Counted from the first letter of the stretch, positions 8,139 to 17,946 are shown. The stretch: DNA of 64,000 nt from Fibrisoma montanum (GCF_003583365.1 NZ_QXED01000002.1:434001-498000), one strand, 5' to 3'. Notes: generated from the letters alone by a model not told the origin. Made by a program: numbers and translations.

Positions 8139-11100
8139 ATGAAGAGACTTTTCCTGTTTGCGTTGCTGGTGCTCGGCCCCTTGCTGTCGTTTGCTCAGCT
8201 GGCGCCCGGTAGTATTGCCTTTACCGGCATAAATGGCGACGGTACCGACGATCTGGCGTTGGTCGTACTTGATGCAATTCCTGCCAACACAACTATTTAT
8301 CTTCGGGACTCTGAATGGACTGGCTCGTCGTTTCCGCTAAGTGACGAAGGCCGAATCACCTGGACTACCGGTGGGGCCGTAATTCCGGCTGGTACGGTCG
8401 TAACGTTCACGAATGTAAACAATGCTGCCCCAACGGTAAGTGTTGGATTGGCTTCTCAGGTTGGCAATCCCGGTATTTCCAACGATGGTGATGGCGTTTT
8501 TGCTTTCCTCGGATCTGACGATAATACCCCTACTACCTTTCTGGCGGCCGTGGCTACCAATGGGGCCGGTAGCTTCGGCACCCTCAGCGGGACGGGCCTG
8601 TCGCTCGGCAGTACGGCCGTGGCTCTCAGCGGTGAAGTCGCCATTGGAATTTACAACGGTACCCGAACCGGTATTTCGCGGAGTTGCCTGCCTTCCGTTA
8701 TCAATAACTCCGCTAACTGGCAGACTCAGATAAACAGCGGTGGTAATCAGGCGGCCGACGGTACGGCACCCGACGTGCCCTTCAGCACAACGGCGTTTAC
8801 CTTCGGTGCATCATGCCCGCTGCCAACCGTAGCGTTCAGCGTAGCGAGCCAGACAGTGAATGAGAATGCCGGTCAGGCCACCGTGACGCTTTCAATCACG
8901 AATCCGGGCAGCCAGAGTGCGTCTGTGCAGCTTTTTGTGTCGTCGGGATCGGCCACGAACGGCAGCGACTACAGCCTGTCGGTGCCGCAGACGGTGACCT
9001 TCCCGGCATCGTCATCCGCTAGTCAGACCGTTGTGATTCCGGTTACAGACGACGCAACGGCCGAAGCCGATGAATACATTTTGCTGCGGTTGCAGAATCC
9101 AATTGGCGCGCAGATCGGTTCCGGCAACTCGCAGGTTGTTTTTATCCGGGACAACGACAAACCGGCACCGACCAGCAGCGATCCTGGTTTTCAGCTTCAA
9201 CTGCTGACCAGCTACCGCAACCCAACGGCGGGGTCGTCGGAGATTGTGACGTTTGATAAAGGCAGCAGGCGCCTGTTCATTGCGAACTCGATTGGCAATA
9301 AAATTGACATTGTCAACTTCGATAACCCGTCTGCGCCTACGCCCGTTTCGTCCATCGACGTATCGGCGCTGGGTGGAAGCATCAACAGCGTAGCCGCCCG
9401 CGACGGCATTGTGGCAGCCGCCATTGAAAGTGTGCCGAAGACCGACAACGGTAAAATTGTATTCTTCGACGTTAACGGAAACAAACTGAGCGAAGTAACG
9501 GCCGGGGCACTGCCGGATGCCGTATTCTTCTCGCCCGATGGTCGATACGTCGTAACACCCAACGAAGGCGAACCGTCGAATGATTACCAGACTGATCCGG
9601 AAGGGTCGGTAACGATCGTCGACATCAGCGGAGGGGTGGCTAATCTGACGCAGGCCAACGCTACCACGGTAAGCTTTGCCTCGCTGAACGGCATGAAAGC
9701 CATGCTGCGCAGCATGGGCGTCCGGCTGTTTGGTAAGAAAGGGGGCGTTGTCGACGGTAGCAGCGTGGCCGAAGACCTGGAGCCGGAATATATTACGTTT
9801 ACGCCCGATTCGAAACTGGCGTACGTAACGCTCCAGGAAAATAACGCGATCATCGTTATTGATCTCGTTAACAAAACGATCGCGACCAAAGATGGCCAGC
9901 CGTTCATTAAGCCGCTCGGCCTGAAAGACCATAGTCAGGTGCGCAATGCCCTCGACCCGACGGATCAGGGCGGGAATCAGGTGTTGATAAACGCACCAAT
10001 TTTTGGTATGTACATGCCGGATGCCATTGCAACGTTTACGGCGAATGGTCAGACGTACTTTGTGACGGCCAACGAAGGCGATGCCCGCGAGTATGATCCC
10101 GTGCTGATTGAAGAAACCCGGATTGGCTCGCTTAATCTGGACCCAACGGCCTTTCCCAATGCGGCCGATCTGAAGAATAACCTGATCTTAGGCCGCCTGA
10201 ACGCGACAAACCAGACGGGCGATACGGACGGGGATGGCGATATTGACAAAATTCACGTACTGGGCAGCCGATCGTTTACGGTATGGGATGCCAACGGCAA
10301 TCTGGTGTGGGACAGTGGCGATGATTTTGAGCGCTATACCCGCGATAACTTCTCGAACCTGTTCAACGTCGACAATGGTACGTCGGTGGCTACCAAGAAC
10401 CGGAGTGATAACAAAGGACCTGAACCGGAAGGGATCACCACCGCTCAGATTGGCAGCAAAACGTACGCGTTCATTACTCTGGAACGTACGGGGGGCGTGA
10501 TGGTCTACGACGTAACGACCCCGACGGCTCCGCAGTTTGTGACGTACACGGTGAACCGGAGCGTACCGCCCAATAACGCGACCGACGATCGCGGTCCGGA
10601 AGGCGTAATCTTTATCTCAGCCGCCGACAGCCCCAACAGTAAGCCACTTGTGTTGCTGGCGAACGAAACCAGTAACTCTATTTCGGTCTATCAGATCAAC
10701 GGTGTGCAGAGTCAACAGCCGCTGGCCCTGATCGATCCTTTATACAACTGCGCTACGGGTGAAATTACGTTCCGCAGCGAAGGAGGGGATGGTTCACCCG
10801 TTGAGTACATGGCGATCGGCGTAAAACCGTACAGCACCAACCCCAACGGGGTTATCGAACAGGAGAAGCGCAACGACCCTAACAGTGGTACGGTGGTAAC
10901 GCTGATGGCCCGCCAGAGCGGGGTAGTGGTCATGCGTGACTTTGATTTTGGTGCCTTCTGTAGTGGTACTAACCCCTCGCAGCCACTGGCGCTGATCGAA
11001 CCGCTTTACAACTGCCAGACCGGTGCCATCACCTTCCGCACGACGGGCGGTAACGGTACGCCGATCGAGTTCCGGTCGGTGGGTATCAAGGACTGGTCGA

Positions 11101-11780
11101 CCGACCCGAATGGTGTGATTGATGCCGCCAAGCGTAACGACCCCAACAGCGGCACGGTGGTAACGCTGATGGCTCGTCAGAGCGGGGTAGTGGTCATGCG
11201 CGACTTTGATTTTGGTGCCTTCTGCGGGGGTACTAACCCCTCGCAGCCGCTGACGCTGATCGAACCGCTCTACAACTGCCAGACCGGTGCCATCACCTTC
11301 CGCACGACGGGCGGTAACGGTACGCCGATCGAGTTCCGGTCGGTGGGCATCAAGGACTGGTCAACTAACCCGAATGGGGTCATCGAACAGGAGAAGCGCA
11401 ACGATCCCAACAGTGGTACGGTGGTAACGCTGATGGCCCGCCAGAGTGGGGTAGTGGTCATGCGTGACTTTGATTTCGGTGCGTTCTGTCGGCAAAGCGC
11501 CCGCGTGGCCGCTACGGAAGCCGTTGAGTCGCTGAACGTACGGCTGCTGGGTAACCCGACCAGGGAGGACGTAGTTGCTGAAATCAAGGGGGCCGCCGGT
11601 CAGACATTGACCGTGTCGCTGACGGATCTCAACGGCCGGGCCGTCGAAACGAAAACCATTGACAAAGCCGCCCCAACCGAGTGGGCTGTGTTCGACATTC
11701 GTCGGCAGTCGACGGGGATACTGTTGCTGAAAGTAGCTACGCCCAAACAGACCAGAACGGTCCGGGTTGTGAAGCAATAA
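8139..11780 (+). CDS. Choice-of-anchor I family secreted protein with Calx-beta domain, three 88-residue repeats and T9SS sorting tail
   Basis: A 1213-residue secreted protein. Residues 1-20 form a signal peptide ending FAQ. A lamin-tail-like segment follows (SIAFTGINGDGTDD), then a Calx-beta domain (about 225-335). The choice-of-anchor I propeller-like domain (about 345-855) has NEGEPSNDY, a Ca-binding-like DTDGDGDID and a run ending SNSISVYQ. Three near-identical 88-residue units start with QPLxLIxPLYNC (about 860, 948, 1036). The last 85 residues are a T9SS type A sorting domain ending RTVRVVKQ. Choice-of-anchor I proteins are related to alkaline-phosphatase/phytase-like secreted proteins; a phosphatase role here is inference, strengthened by the PHO-box-like site upstream. 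Confidence 0.8.
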   Translation: MKRLFLFALLVLGPLLSFAQLAPGSIAFTGINGDGTDDLALVVLDAIPANTTIYLRDSEWTGSSFPLSDEGRITWTTGGAVIPAGTVVTFTNVNNAAPTVSVGLASQVGNPGISNDGDGVFAFLGSDDNTPTTFLAAVATNGAGSFGTLSGTGLSLGSTAVALSGEVAIGIYNGTRTGISRSCLPSVINNSANWQTQINSGGNQAADGTAPDVPFSTTAFTFGASCPLPTVAFSVASQTVNENAGQATVTLSITNPGSQSASVQLFVSSGSATNGSDYSLSVPQTVTFPASSSASQTVVIPVTDDATAEADEYILLRLQNPIGAQIGSGNSQVVFIRDNDKPAPTSSDPGFQLQLLTSYRNPTAGSSEIVTFDKGSRRLFIANSIGNKIDIVNFDNPSAPTPVSSIDVSALGGSINSVAARDGIVAAAIESVPKTDNGKIVFFDVNGNKLSEVTAGALPDAVFFSPDGRYVVTPNEGEPSNDYQTDPEGSVTIVDISGGVANLTQANATTVSFASLNGMKAMLRSMGVRLFGKKGGVVDGSSVAEDLEPEYITFTPDSKLAYVTLQENNAIIVIDLVNKTIATKDGQPFIKPLGLKDHSQVRNALDPTDQGGNQVLINAPIFGMYMPDAIATFTANGQTYFVTANEGDAREYDPVLIEETRIGSLNLDPTAFPNAADLKNNLILGRLNATNQTGDTDGDGDIDKIHVLGSRSFTVWDANGNLVWDSGDDFERYTRDNFSNLFNVDNGTSVATKNRSDNKGPEPEGITTAQIGSKTYAFITLERTGGVMVYDVTTPTAPQFVTYTVNRSVPPNNATDDRGPEGVIFISAADSPNSKPLVLLANETSNSISVYQINGVQSQQPLALIDPLYNCATGEITFRSEGGDGSPVEYMAIGVKPYSTNPNGVIEQEKRNDPNSGTVVTLMARQSGVVVMRDFDFGAFCSGTNPSQPLALIEPLYNCQTGAITFRTTGGNGTPIEFRSVGIKDWSTDPNGVIDAAKRNDPNSGTVVTLMARQSGVVVMRDFDFGAFCGGTNPSQPLTLIEPLYNCQTGAITFRTTGGNGTPIEFRSVGIKDWSTNPNGVIEQEKRNDPNSGTVVTLMARQSGVVVMRDFDFGAFCRQSARVAATEAVESLNVRLLGNPTREDVVAEIKGAAGQTLTVSLTDLNGRAVETKTIDKAAPTEWAVFDIRRQSTGILLLKVATPKQTRTVRVVKQ
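10716..11493 (+). repeat. Three in-frame tandem repeats of 264 bases
   Basis: Units begin at 10716, 10980 and 11244, exactly 264 bases (88 codons) apart; the third is slightly shorter. Units 2 and 3 are nearly identical at DNA level, unit 1 is more diverged. Each encodes a segment with YNCxTGxITFR and a conserved RNDPNSGTVVTLMARQSGVV block, ending in DFDFGAFC. The near-identity of units 2 and 3 points to recent duplication. Confidence 0.9.
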
Positions 11781-11802
11781 CACGTAAAGGTTATCTTTTT
11801 TG

Positions 11803-11836
11803 CACAACGCCCCGGTCGTCTGGCCGGGGCGTTGTG
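11803..11836. terminator. Hairpin between convergent genes
   Basis: Perfect 13-base stem CACAACGCCCCGG / CCGGGGCGTTGTG with an 8-base loop, directly abutting the recO stop codon. It lacks a clear U-tract on either strand, but its position between two convergent 3' ends suggests a bidirectional terminator or 3' end protector. Confidence 0.65.
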
Positions 11837-12529
11837 TTAACCCAGCACCTCCCGCAGCACGGGCAGTGATTTAACCTCGCCCAGCGAATCGATGTGGATC
11901 TTGTAGTACGATACCAGCGCATCCAGCAGTTCATTCCGGGCCGATCGGCTTAGTTTGATCGGCGTACCCAGTGGCTGGCGTAACATAGCGTTGAGTGCGC
12001 TGGTCAATTCATCGTCGGCCAGAAAAGGTACCGAGTTTTCGTGGAGCTGCTCTTCAAACTCACGGGCGCTCTCGGGGCCAAAGCCCAGGAAAAACGACAA
12101 TTTGAGCAGGAACGTCAGGTGGAAATTTTCGTAATTCGTCCGGGCATCTTCCAGAAACAAGACCGAATCGATCAGAAACCGGAACAGCACCGGGTTGCCG
12201 GCTTCTTCCTTCAACGTCTTGGTCAGCATTTCCGTTACGAAAATGGCCATGCTCGATTTGGCCACTTCAAACGGAATGCTTTGAAATGGGTAGTTTGTTT
12301 TGGCTTCCGATAGCCGGTGCAGATCGCGGTCGTCTTTGTAGTAAACAACCATTTCCAGGAGCGTCAGGGGCTGGAACAGAGCGATCTTGTTTGATTTGCT
12401 TTTCGCCGAACGGACACCGTTGACTATATAGCTCTGGAGGCCAAATTCTTCGGTATAAACGCGGGCTATGATGGAGGTTTCGCGGTAACGCAGGTAACTA
12501 AGGGCAATGCCCCGGGTCTTTTGCAGCAT
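11837..12529 (-). CDS. recO: DNA repair protein RecO
   Basis: A 230-residue protein matching RecO in length and layout. The N-terminal OB-fold half has TRGIALSYLRYRETSIIARVYT and GVRSAKSKS; the helical C-terminal half includes LTFLLKLSFFLGFGPE. RecO assists RecR in loading RecA onto SSB-coated DNA in the RecFOR pathway. The zinc cysteines found in some RecO proteins are absent here. The gene stands alone between a convergent secreted-protein gene and a divergent FAH-family gene. Confidence 0.9.
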   Translation of the reverse strand: MLQKTRGIALSYLRYRETSIIARVYTEEFGLQSYIVNGVRSAKSKSNKIALFQPLTLLEMVVYYKDDRDLHRLSEAKTNYPFQSIPFEVAKSSMAIFVTEMLTKTLKEEAGNPVLFRFLIDSVLFLEDARTNYENFHLTFLLKLSFFLGFGPESAREFEEQLHENSVPFLADDELTSALNAMLRQPLGTPIKLSRSARNELLDALVSYYKIHIDSLGEVKSLPVLREVLG

Positions 12530-12658
12530 ACGGTTCTTTAGGCACGGAACAGCTTTGACTATATCCCGTGACCGTTAATCGGATCGTTACTAATATAACA
12601 AAATTGACTGGATTTTTCGTGGGTTTACCTTATAATTGGCGAATTTCCGAACCTTCGC

Positions 12659-13510
12659 ATGAAACTTTACAAAACCCGCCACGGCATCGTCGTCGAACAT
12701 GACCGTACCGACAGACCCGCCCAATTCCACCGCGCCCCTTCCGACGACTGGGACTATCTGGTTAATCAGGACGACCTTTACCAGTTTCTGGAACAGGAAG
12801 TGCCTTCGTCCGCAGCGTCGGACGATTATCAGAACTGGATCAAGTCAGACCTCCTGGCGCCCATCGGCCAGCAGGAAGTCTGGGCGTCGGGGGTGACGTA
12901 TCTCCGCAGCCGCGATGCCCGCATGGAGGAGTCCAAAAAAGCAGGTGGTGGCGACTTCTACGACCGGGTGTACGATGCCGAACGGCCTGAATTATTTTTT
13001 AAATCGACCGCCACGCGAGTGGTTGCTCCCGGCGACAAAGTACGTATCCGGCAGGATTCCACCTGGAACGTACCGGAGCCGGAACTGACCCTGTTCATTA
13101 CGTCGGGCGGCAAGATTGTGGGCTATACCTGCGGCAACGACATGAGTTCCCGAAGCATCGAGGGCGAAAACCCGCTGTATCTGCCTCAGGCCAAGACATA
13201 CGACGGAAGCGCGGCTCTGGGCCCCTGCCTGTACGTTCCCGGGAAGCCCATTGCCGCCGATGCGACGATCCGGCTCCAGATTATGCGGAACAACCAACCG
13301 GCTTTCGAAAACAGCATCGGTATTGATCAGATGAAACGCAAACATGATGAGCTGGTTTCGTTTCTGTTTCGGGAGTGCTCGTTCCCGAATGGCTGCTACC
13401 TCATGACGGGTACGGGGATTGTGCCGCCCGACGATTTCACGCTGGAAAAAGGCGACGTCGTCCGGATTACGATCGATGGCATCGGAACGCTGGAGAATCC
13501 GGTTGGCTAA
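12659..13510 (+). CDS. Fumarylacetoacetate hydrolase (FAH) family protein
   Basis: A 283-residue cytosolic enzyme with the FAH catalytic fold in residues 75-283. Metal-ligand regions are visible: [11 protein letters not shown] (about 135-146), [14 protein letters not shown] (about 160) and the substrate loop [13 protein letters not shown]. The last pattern is close to 2-keto-3-deoxy-sugar-acid dehydratases/hydrolases of the family, so a role in sugar-acid catabolism is possible but not shown. No sugar-acid pathway genes are adjacent. A strong hairpin terminator follows at 13553. Confidence 0.8.
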   Translation: MKLYKTRHGIVVEHDRTDRPAQFHRAPSDDWDYLVNQDDLYQFLEQEVPSSAASDDYQNWIKSDLLAPIGQQEVWASGVTYLRSRDARMEESKKAGGGDFYDRVYDAERPELFFKSTATRVVAPGDKVRIRQDSTWNVPEPELTLFITSGGKIVGYTCGNDMSSRSIEGENPLYLPQAKTYDGSAALGPCLYVPGKPIAADATIRLQIMRNNQPAFENSIGIDQMKRKHDELVSFLFRECSFPNGCYLMTGTGIVPPDDFTLEKGDVVRITIDGIGTLENPVG

Positions 13511-13552
13511 CCATCAGGACTGGCTTTTCGGAGCCTGAATAGAGATTGTTTT

Positions 13553-13583
13553 AGCGGAGCTGTAGCAACGGCTCCGCTTTTTT
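13553..13583 (+). terminator. Intrinsic terminator of the FAH-family gene
   Basis: Stem AGCGGAGC / GCTCCGCT with a 10-base loop followed by six T. It sits between the FAH gene and the convergent AraC gene. Confidence 0.8.
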
Positions 13584-13588
13584 ATTGG

Positions 13589-14419
13589 TCAGTAAAACTT
13601 CCCCGGTTTGCTGATGCATATGCCACCCTGCGCCAGTTGGTTGACAAACTGCCGGGGCGAAATGCCCATGTATTGCTGAAAATCCTTAATCAGATGGCTA
13701 TGGTCGTGGTAGCCAAATTCATATACCAGCGATAGCCAATCTACGGAGGTTGTCGGTTGTTGACAAAGAAATGCCACTACCTTCTTGAACCGCAGGAACC
13801 GGGCCAGCTCTTTGGCCGAGTAGCCAAGCTGTTTCTGGAGCGTTGATTGAATCGTGCGGGCCGAAACGTTCTGTTTGGCCGCTAACATTCTGACCGGCTC
13901 AACGGCCGCATTGTTGAAATAAGGAATGCTTTCCAGCATCGAACTCGTTGTCGAATCGACCGGGGCGGCATGCGTCAGGGCGTATTCATTGAGCAATCGC
14001 AACCGATCCGCCAGAGTGGTTATCGGGGCTAGTTGAGCCCACAACTCACTAAAGCAGCTTTTATTCAGCAGTACGTCGGGATCGTGGATGTCTTCGGCTT
14101 TCAGTGTCTGCATGGGCACGTGCAGCAACCGGTAAAAGCCGTTCAGCGTGAAGTTCACGACAATCAGGTCGGCTCCGGTGGGGAGTTCATACGTCAGCGT
14201 TTTCTGCAAGGGTCCCAACACGGCCGTCTGGCTAATAACGTAGGGTGCATCGCCCAGCCAGACGGGAACAGCAGGCCCGAAATTGAACACCAGCAACATC
14301 TCGTAATTCGGGAATAATTGCTGCCGGAGCGGTGCGTCCTGTGCCTTCTGCTGAACGCAGTAGTAGTGGCTGAACACGGTCGCCAGTCGTTCGTCGGCCT
14401 CAATCAGTTGGCTGCTCAT
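13589..14419 (-). CDS. AraC-family transcriptional regulator
   Basis: A 276-residue protein with a cupin-like N-terminal half (NYEMLLVFNFGP) and a C-terminal AraC HTH pair (about 180-265) including LGYSAKELARFLRFKKVV and YEFGYHDHSHLIKDFQQYMG, followed by SPRQF. It is divergently transcribed from an NmrA-family gene with a 150-base shared control region, the classical arrangement of a regulator and its target. The effector molecule is unknown. Confidence 0.9.
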   Translation of the reverse strand: MSSQLIEADERLATVFSHYYCVQQKAQDAPLRQQLFPNYEMLLVFNFGPAVPVWLGDAPYVISQTAVLGPLQKTLTYELPTGADLIVVNFTLNGFYRLLHVPMQTLKAEDIHDPDVLLNKSCFSELWAQLAPITTLADRLRLLNEYALTHAAPVDSTTSSMLESIPYFNNAAVEPVRMLAAKQNVSARTIQSTLQKQLGYSAKELARFLRFKKVVAFLCQQPTTSVDWLSLVYEFGYHDHSHLIKDFQQYMGISPRQFVNQLAQGGICISKPGKFY

Positions 14420-14569
14420 CGAATAAGAACCGTTTCGTTTTCTTACAATTTTGCCCGGCTGTGGTGGCGGACCTTTGTCCTGTCAGAACGAAAAAAATCA
14501 TATTTCGGCTCACTCAGGTCAAAATAAGTTCTGGCGCTGATCCTGATGGAGCCCTAAACGTCAAAACGT

Positions 14570-15466
14570 ATGAATGCTACCGCAATGTCACAAAACGAAT
14601 CCACTGCGCCTGCCATTCTGATAACCGGGGCAACGGGCAGTGTTGGATCAGAAGTAGTTAAACTACTGGCTGAACAAGGTACTACTTTTCGGGTAATGGT
14701 TCGATCGGCCAACGATGCCGAACGGCTATCAACGCTACCGGGAGCCGAGGCTGTGTTGGGAGACTTCAACGAACCGGCTACGCTGGCCAAAGCGCTGGCG
14801 GGCATAAAGCACGCTTTTTTGCTGACTAACTCCTCAGAGCAGGCCGAAGCGCAGCAGGTATCATTCGTCGCTGAAGCCCAGCGGGCCGGGGTTCGGCACC
14901 TTGTCAAACTATCGCAGTTTGCGGCTGATCGAAACTCCCCCGTGCGGTTTCTGCGCTACCATGCGGTGGTTGAGCAGGCGATTCGGGAGTCAGGTATAGC
15001 CTTTACGTTTCTGCGCCCGAATCTGTTCATGCAGGGCCTGCTAGGCTTCCGGGAGCCGATTATGCACCAGGGTAAGTTCTTTGCTGCCGTAGGCGATGCC
15101 CGGATCACCGCCGTTGACGTTCGCGATATTGCCGCCGTTGCCGCAGCCGCTCTGACGGAGCCTGGTCATGAAGGCAAGATATACAACATTACCGGCCCGG
15201 AAGCCCTGACCCACGCGGAGATGGCCGATCAATTGTCCGATGCGCTCGGTAAGCCTGTCACCTTTGTGAATGTACCACCGGTTGCCATGCGTCAGGCCCT
15301 GATAGCGGCTGGTTTCCCAGATTGGCAGACCGATGGACTGCTCGAAGACTACGCGCATTACAGCCGCAACGAAGCGTCGGGGGTATTTCCGGATGTGGAA
15401 GAAGTTACCGGTAAAGGAGCCCGAACATTTGCGGATTTTGCCCGGGATTACGCGGTTTTTTTCTGA
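14570..15466 (+). CDS. NmrA-family NAD(P)-binding oxidoreductase
   Basis: A 298-residue Rossmann-fold protein with GATGSVG at residues 20-26, MVRSANDAERL (phosphate-binding RS region) and the atypical SDR pattern FLRPNLFMQ. NmrA-like proteins act as NAD(P) sensors or quinone-type oxidoreductases (QorB-like). The start could be 14570 or the in-frame ATG at 14585. It is divergent from an AraC regulator that probably controls it, and is followed by an unusually long perfect hairpin at 15496-15568. Confidence 0.87.
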   Translation: MNATAMSQNESTAPAILITGATGSVGSEVVKLLAEQGTTFRVMVRSANDAERLSTLPGAEAVLGDFNEPATLAKALAGIKHAFLLTNSSEQAEAQQVSFVAEAQRAGVRHLVKLSQFAADRNSPVRFLRYHAVVEQAIRESGIAFTFLRPNLFMQGLLGFREPIMHQGKFFAAVGDARITAVDVRDIAAVAAAALTEPGHEGKIYNITGPEALTHAEMADQLSDALGKPVTFVNVPPVAMRQALIAAGFPDWQTDGLLEDYAHYSRNEASGVFPDVEEVTGKGARTFADFARDYAVFF

Positions 15467-15495
15467 GTACGTCAGATAATTGCTAACGGATCAGT

Positions 15496-15568
15496 TAGAA
15501 CGCTGATGGTCATGATCCTTATGATTAATCATGCTAAAATCATAAGGATCATGACCATCAGCGTTCTA
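15496..15568. repeat. 31-base perfect inverted repeat (long hairpin)
   Basis: Arms 15496-15526 and 15538-15568 are perfectly complementary over 31 bases around an 11-base loop. It lies between the NmrA gene and the GMC subunit gene, both on plus. There is no T-run after it. It may serve as terminator or RNA-processing site, or be a mobile palindromic repeat. Confidence 0.85.
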
Positions 15569-15640
15569 TATGTATTAGTAGAAACGATAGCGTATCTGTC
15601 TTTTCAATAACTCAAGCGTAACAAATAGTAGTACCTGATT

Positions 15641-16180
15641 ATGCAGCGACGATCCGTATTGAAAAATCTGGCCATCGGCGTTGGCGGGCTGGTGAGCCTA
15701 CCCGCCTGGGCCTCCGGCTGGACACCTGAATCGATTGGACGGGTATCGACCGTAGCGCTCAACGAAGAAGCGCTACTGGGCGAACTGGTCGAAACCTTTA
15801 TTCCGCAAACCGATACGCCCGGAGCCAAAGCACTCGGGGTACACCAGTTTGCGTTGCGCATGATTCGGGATTGCTACGATCCGTCAGCGCAGACTATGTT
15901 GCAGCAGGGACTGGCGCTGATGGATTCCACCGCTCAGCAGACGCACGGCAAAGGGTTTATGAAGTGCGATGCGACCCAGCGGAAAGACGTACTGACCAGA
16001 CTGGCGGCTTCGACCGATCCCGTTGGCAAACCGTTCGTCGACATGGTTAAAGGGTTGACGATCCGGGGGTACACAAACTCTGAGTTTTATCTGGTGAATG
16101 TGCAGAAGTATGTGATGGCGCCCGGTTTCTACCACGGCTGTGTGCCGGTGCAGAAAATTGCCGTGAACGGTACCCGGTAA
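15641..16180 (+). CDS. Gluconate 2-dehydrogenase subunit 3 family protein
   Basis: A 179-residue small subunit starting MQRRSVLKNLAIGVGGLVSL, a Tat-like twin-arginine signal with an RRSVLK box. The body is helical with FIPQTDTPGAKALGVHQF, a family hallmark. Such subunits accompany membrane or periplasmic GMC-type flavin dehydrogenases, and the large subunit follows 23 bases downstream. The Tat signal would export the complex with its folded FAD partner. Confidence 0.88.
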   Translation: MQRRSVLKNLAIGVGGLVSLPAWASGWTPESIGRVSTVALNEEALLGELVETFIPQTDTPGAKALGVHQFALRMIRDCYDPSAQTMLQQGLALMDSTAQQTHGKGFMKCDATQRKDVLTRLAASTDPVGKPFVDMVKGLTIRGYTNSEFYLVNVQKYVMAPGFYHGCVPVQKIAVNGTR

Positions 16181-16203
16181 GTTGGTTTCCCACTTTTTCC
16201 AAG

Positions 16204-17943
16204 ATGTCAATGGCTTATCTAAACATAGATTCAGTTAAAGCGCGTACGTTCGACGCAATCGTGATTGGTTCGGGGATCAGTGGCGGCTGGGCGGCTAAAG
16301 AGTTGACCGAAGGCGGACTGCGGACGCTCGTACTGGAGCGTGGTCGCGACGTGAAACACATCACCGACTACCCGACCACGATGATGCAGCCGTGGGAATT
16401 TCCGCACGGTGGACAGCTTTCTAAAGAATACCGGGACGCCAACCCGATTGCCAGCCGTTGCTACGCGAACCGGGAGGACGCCAGTCATTTCTTCGTCAAG
16501 GACGCCGAGCATCCCTACGTGCAGGAAAAGCCGTTCGACTGGATTCGGGGCTACCACGTGGGCGGAAAATCGCTGATGTGGGCACGGGGAACGCAGCGCT
16601 GGTCGCAGTACGATTTCGACGGCCCCGCCCGCGACGGTTTCGCGGTGGAGTGGCCGATTGGCTATACCGACATCGCGCCCTGGTACAGCCACGTCGAACG
16701 GTTCGCCGGGATCTCAGGCAACAAAGACGGCCTGCCGCAACTCCCCGACGGCGAATTCCTGCCGCCCCATGAGCAATCGTGCGTGGAGAAGCACTTCACC
16801 AATGAAATGGCGAAGCACTACAACGGAACGCGGCCGGTCATCATCGGCCGGTGCGCGCACCTGACCAAGCCGCAGCCCATTCATTATCAGCAGGGCCGGG
16901 CGCAGTGCCAGAATCGGTCGTTGTGCCAGCGGGGTTGCCCATACGGCGGGTATTTCAGCAGCAACTCCTCTACGTTGCCCTGGGCGGCTAAAACCGGTAA
17001 GCTGACGCTCCGGCCGGATTCGGTTGTGCATTCGATCATCTTCGATGAAAAGAAAAACAAAGCGTCTGGCGTGCGAGTCATCGACGCGCATACGAAGCAG
17101 ATGACGGAGTACTACGCCCGGATCATCTTTGTCAATGCGGCCTGCCTGAACAGCAACCTGATTCTGATGAATTCCAGATCGAACCGGTTTCCGAACGGAC
17201 TGGGCAACGATAACGGTCTGCTGGGGAAATACATGGCGTTCCATAATTTCCGCACAACCATTTCGGCCGAGTACGAAGGGCTGCTGGAGTCGACCACCGA
17301 AGGCATTCGACCCAACAGCAGCTATATTCCGCGGTTCCGCAACGTATTCAAGCAGGAAACGACCGGTCCGGCGTCCCAGTTTCTGCGGGGCTACGCGGCC
17401 GGGTTTGGTTCTTCGCGTATGACAAGTGCCGATACGTCGGGCGTAGGTGAAGAACTGAAAGCCAGTCTGATGCAGCCCAAATATGGTAACTGGCGCGTCA
17501 ACTCGTGGATGATGGGCGAAACGATCCCCAAAGAAAGCAGCTACGTAACGCTGGACTCAAATCTGACCGATCCGTGGGGAATTCCGCAGTTGAGGATATC
17601 GGTTGGCTACGACGATAACGACGAGAAGATGATTCGTGATTTCCACGAGCAGATGACCGAAATGTTGACCGTTGCGGGCTTCATCAACATCCAGACCCAT
17701 GATGTGCCGGAAAAAGCCCCGGGCCTGGATATCCATGAGATGGGGGGCGTCCGGATGGGTAAAGACCCCAAAACGTCACTGCTCAACAAGTGGAACCAGT
17801 TCCATACCTGCAAAAACGTGTTCGTGACGGACGGGGCCTGCATGACGTCGACCTCGACCCAGAACCCGTCGCTGACGTTCATGGCCATTACGGCGCGGGC
17901 GGCCAATTACGCCGTGAAAGAGCTGCGGAAGGGAAATTTGTAG
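16204..17943 (+). CDS. GMC-family FAD-dependent oxidoreductase (large subunit)
   Basis: A 579-residue flavoprotein. FAD binding is shown by IVIGSGISGGWAAKEL (GSGISGG at 22-28) and the acidic end of the second strand, VLERG. The C-terminal catalytic region holds HEMGGVRMG and STSTQNPSLTFMAITARAA. A Cys-rich stretch CQNRSLCQRGCPYGG sits mid-protein, as in gluconate/sorbitol-type dehydrogenases. Together with the upstream Tat-signal subunit it forms a periplasmic sugar or polyol dehydrogenase; no cytochrome subunit is adjacent. The exact substrate cannot be called. Confidence 0.9.
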   Translation: MSMAYLNIDSVKARTFDAIVIGSGISGGWAAKELTEGGLRTLVLERGRDVKHITDYPTTMMQPWEFPHGGQLSKEYRDANPIASRCYANREDASHFFVKDAEHPYVQEKPFDWIRGYHVGGKSLMWARGTQRWSQYDFDGPARDGFAVEWPIGYTDIAPWYSHVERFAGISGNKDGLPQLPDGEFLPPHEQSCVEKHFTNEMAKHYNGTRPVIIGRCAHLTKPQPIHYQQGRAQCQNRSLCQRGCPYGGYFSSNSSTLPWAAKTGKLTLRPDSVVHSIIFDEKKNKASGVRVIDAHTKQMTEYYARIIFVNAACLNSNLILMNSRSNRFPNGLGNDNGLLGKYMAFHNFRTTISAEYEGLLESTTEGIRPNSSYIPRFRNVFKQETTGPASQFLRGYAAGFGSSRMTSADTSGVGEELKASLMQPKYGNWRVNSWMMGETIPKESSYVTLDSNLTDPWGIPQLRISVGYDDNDEKMIRDFHEQMTEMLTVAGFINIQTHDVPEKAPGLDIHEMGGVRMGKDPKTSLLNKWNQFHTCKNVFVTDGACMTSTSTQNPSLTFMAITARAANYAVKELRKGNL

Positions 17944-17946
17944 TGT

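Noticed and set aside
9012-9932. Long minus-strand open frame (306 codons) inside the choice-of-anchor I gene
   Set aside because: It is antisense to a gene with clear domain structure; GC-rich codon bias produces such shadows and it has no recognisable motif.
10716-11493. Tandem repeats considered as a CRISPR array
   Set aside because: Units are 264 bases, in frame and without spacers; they are protein repeats.
12604-12638. Sigma-70-like TTGACT and TATAAT before the FAH gene
   Set aside because: Spacing is about 21 bases and Bacteroidota use different promoter elements, so the resemblance was not called.
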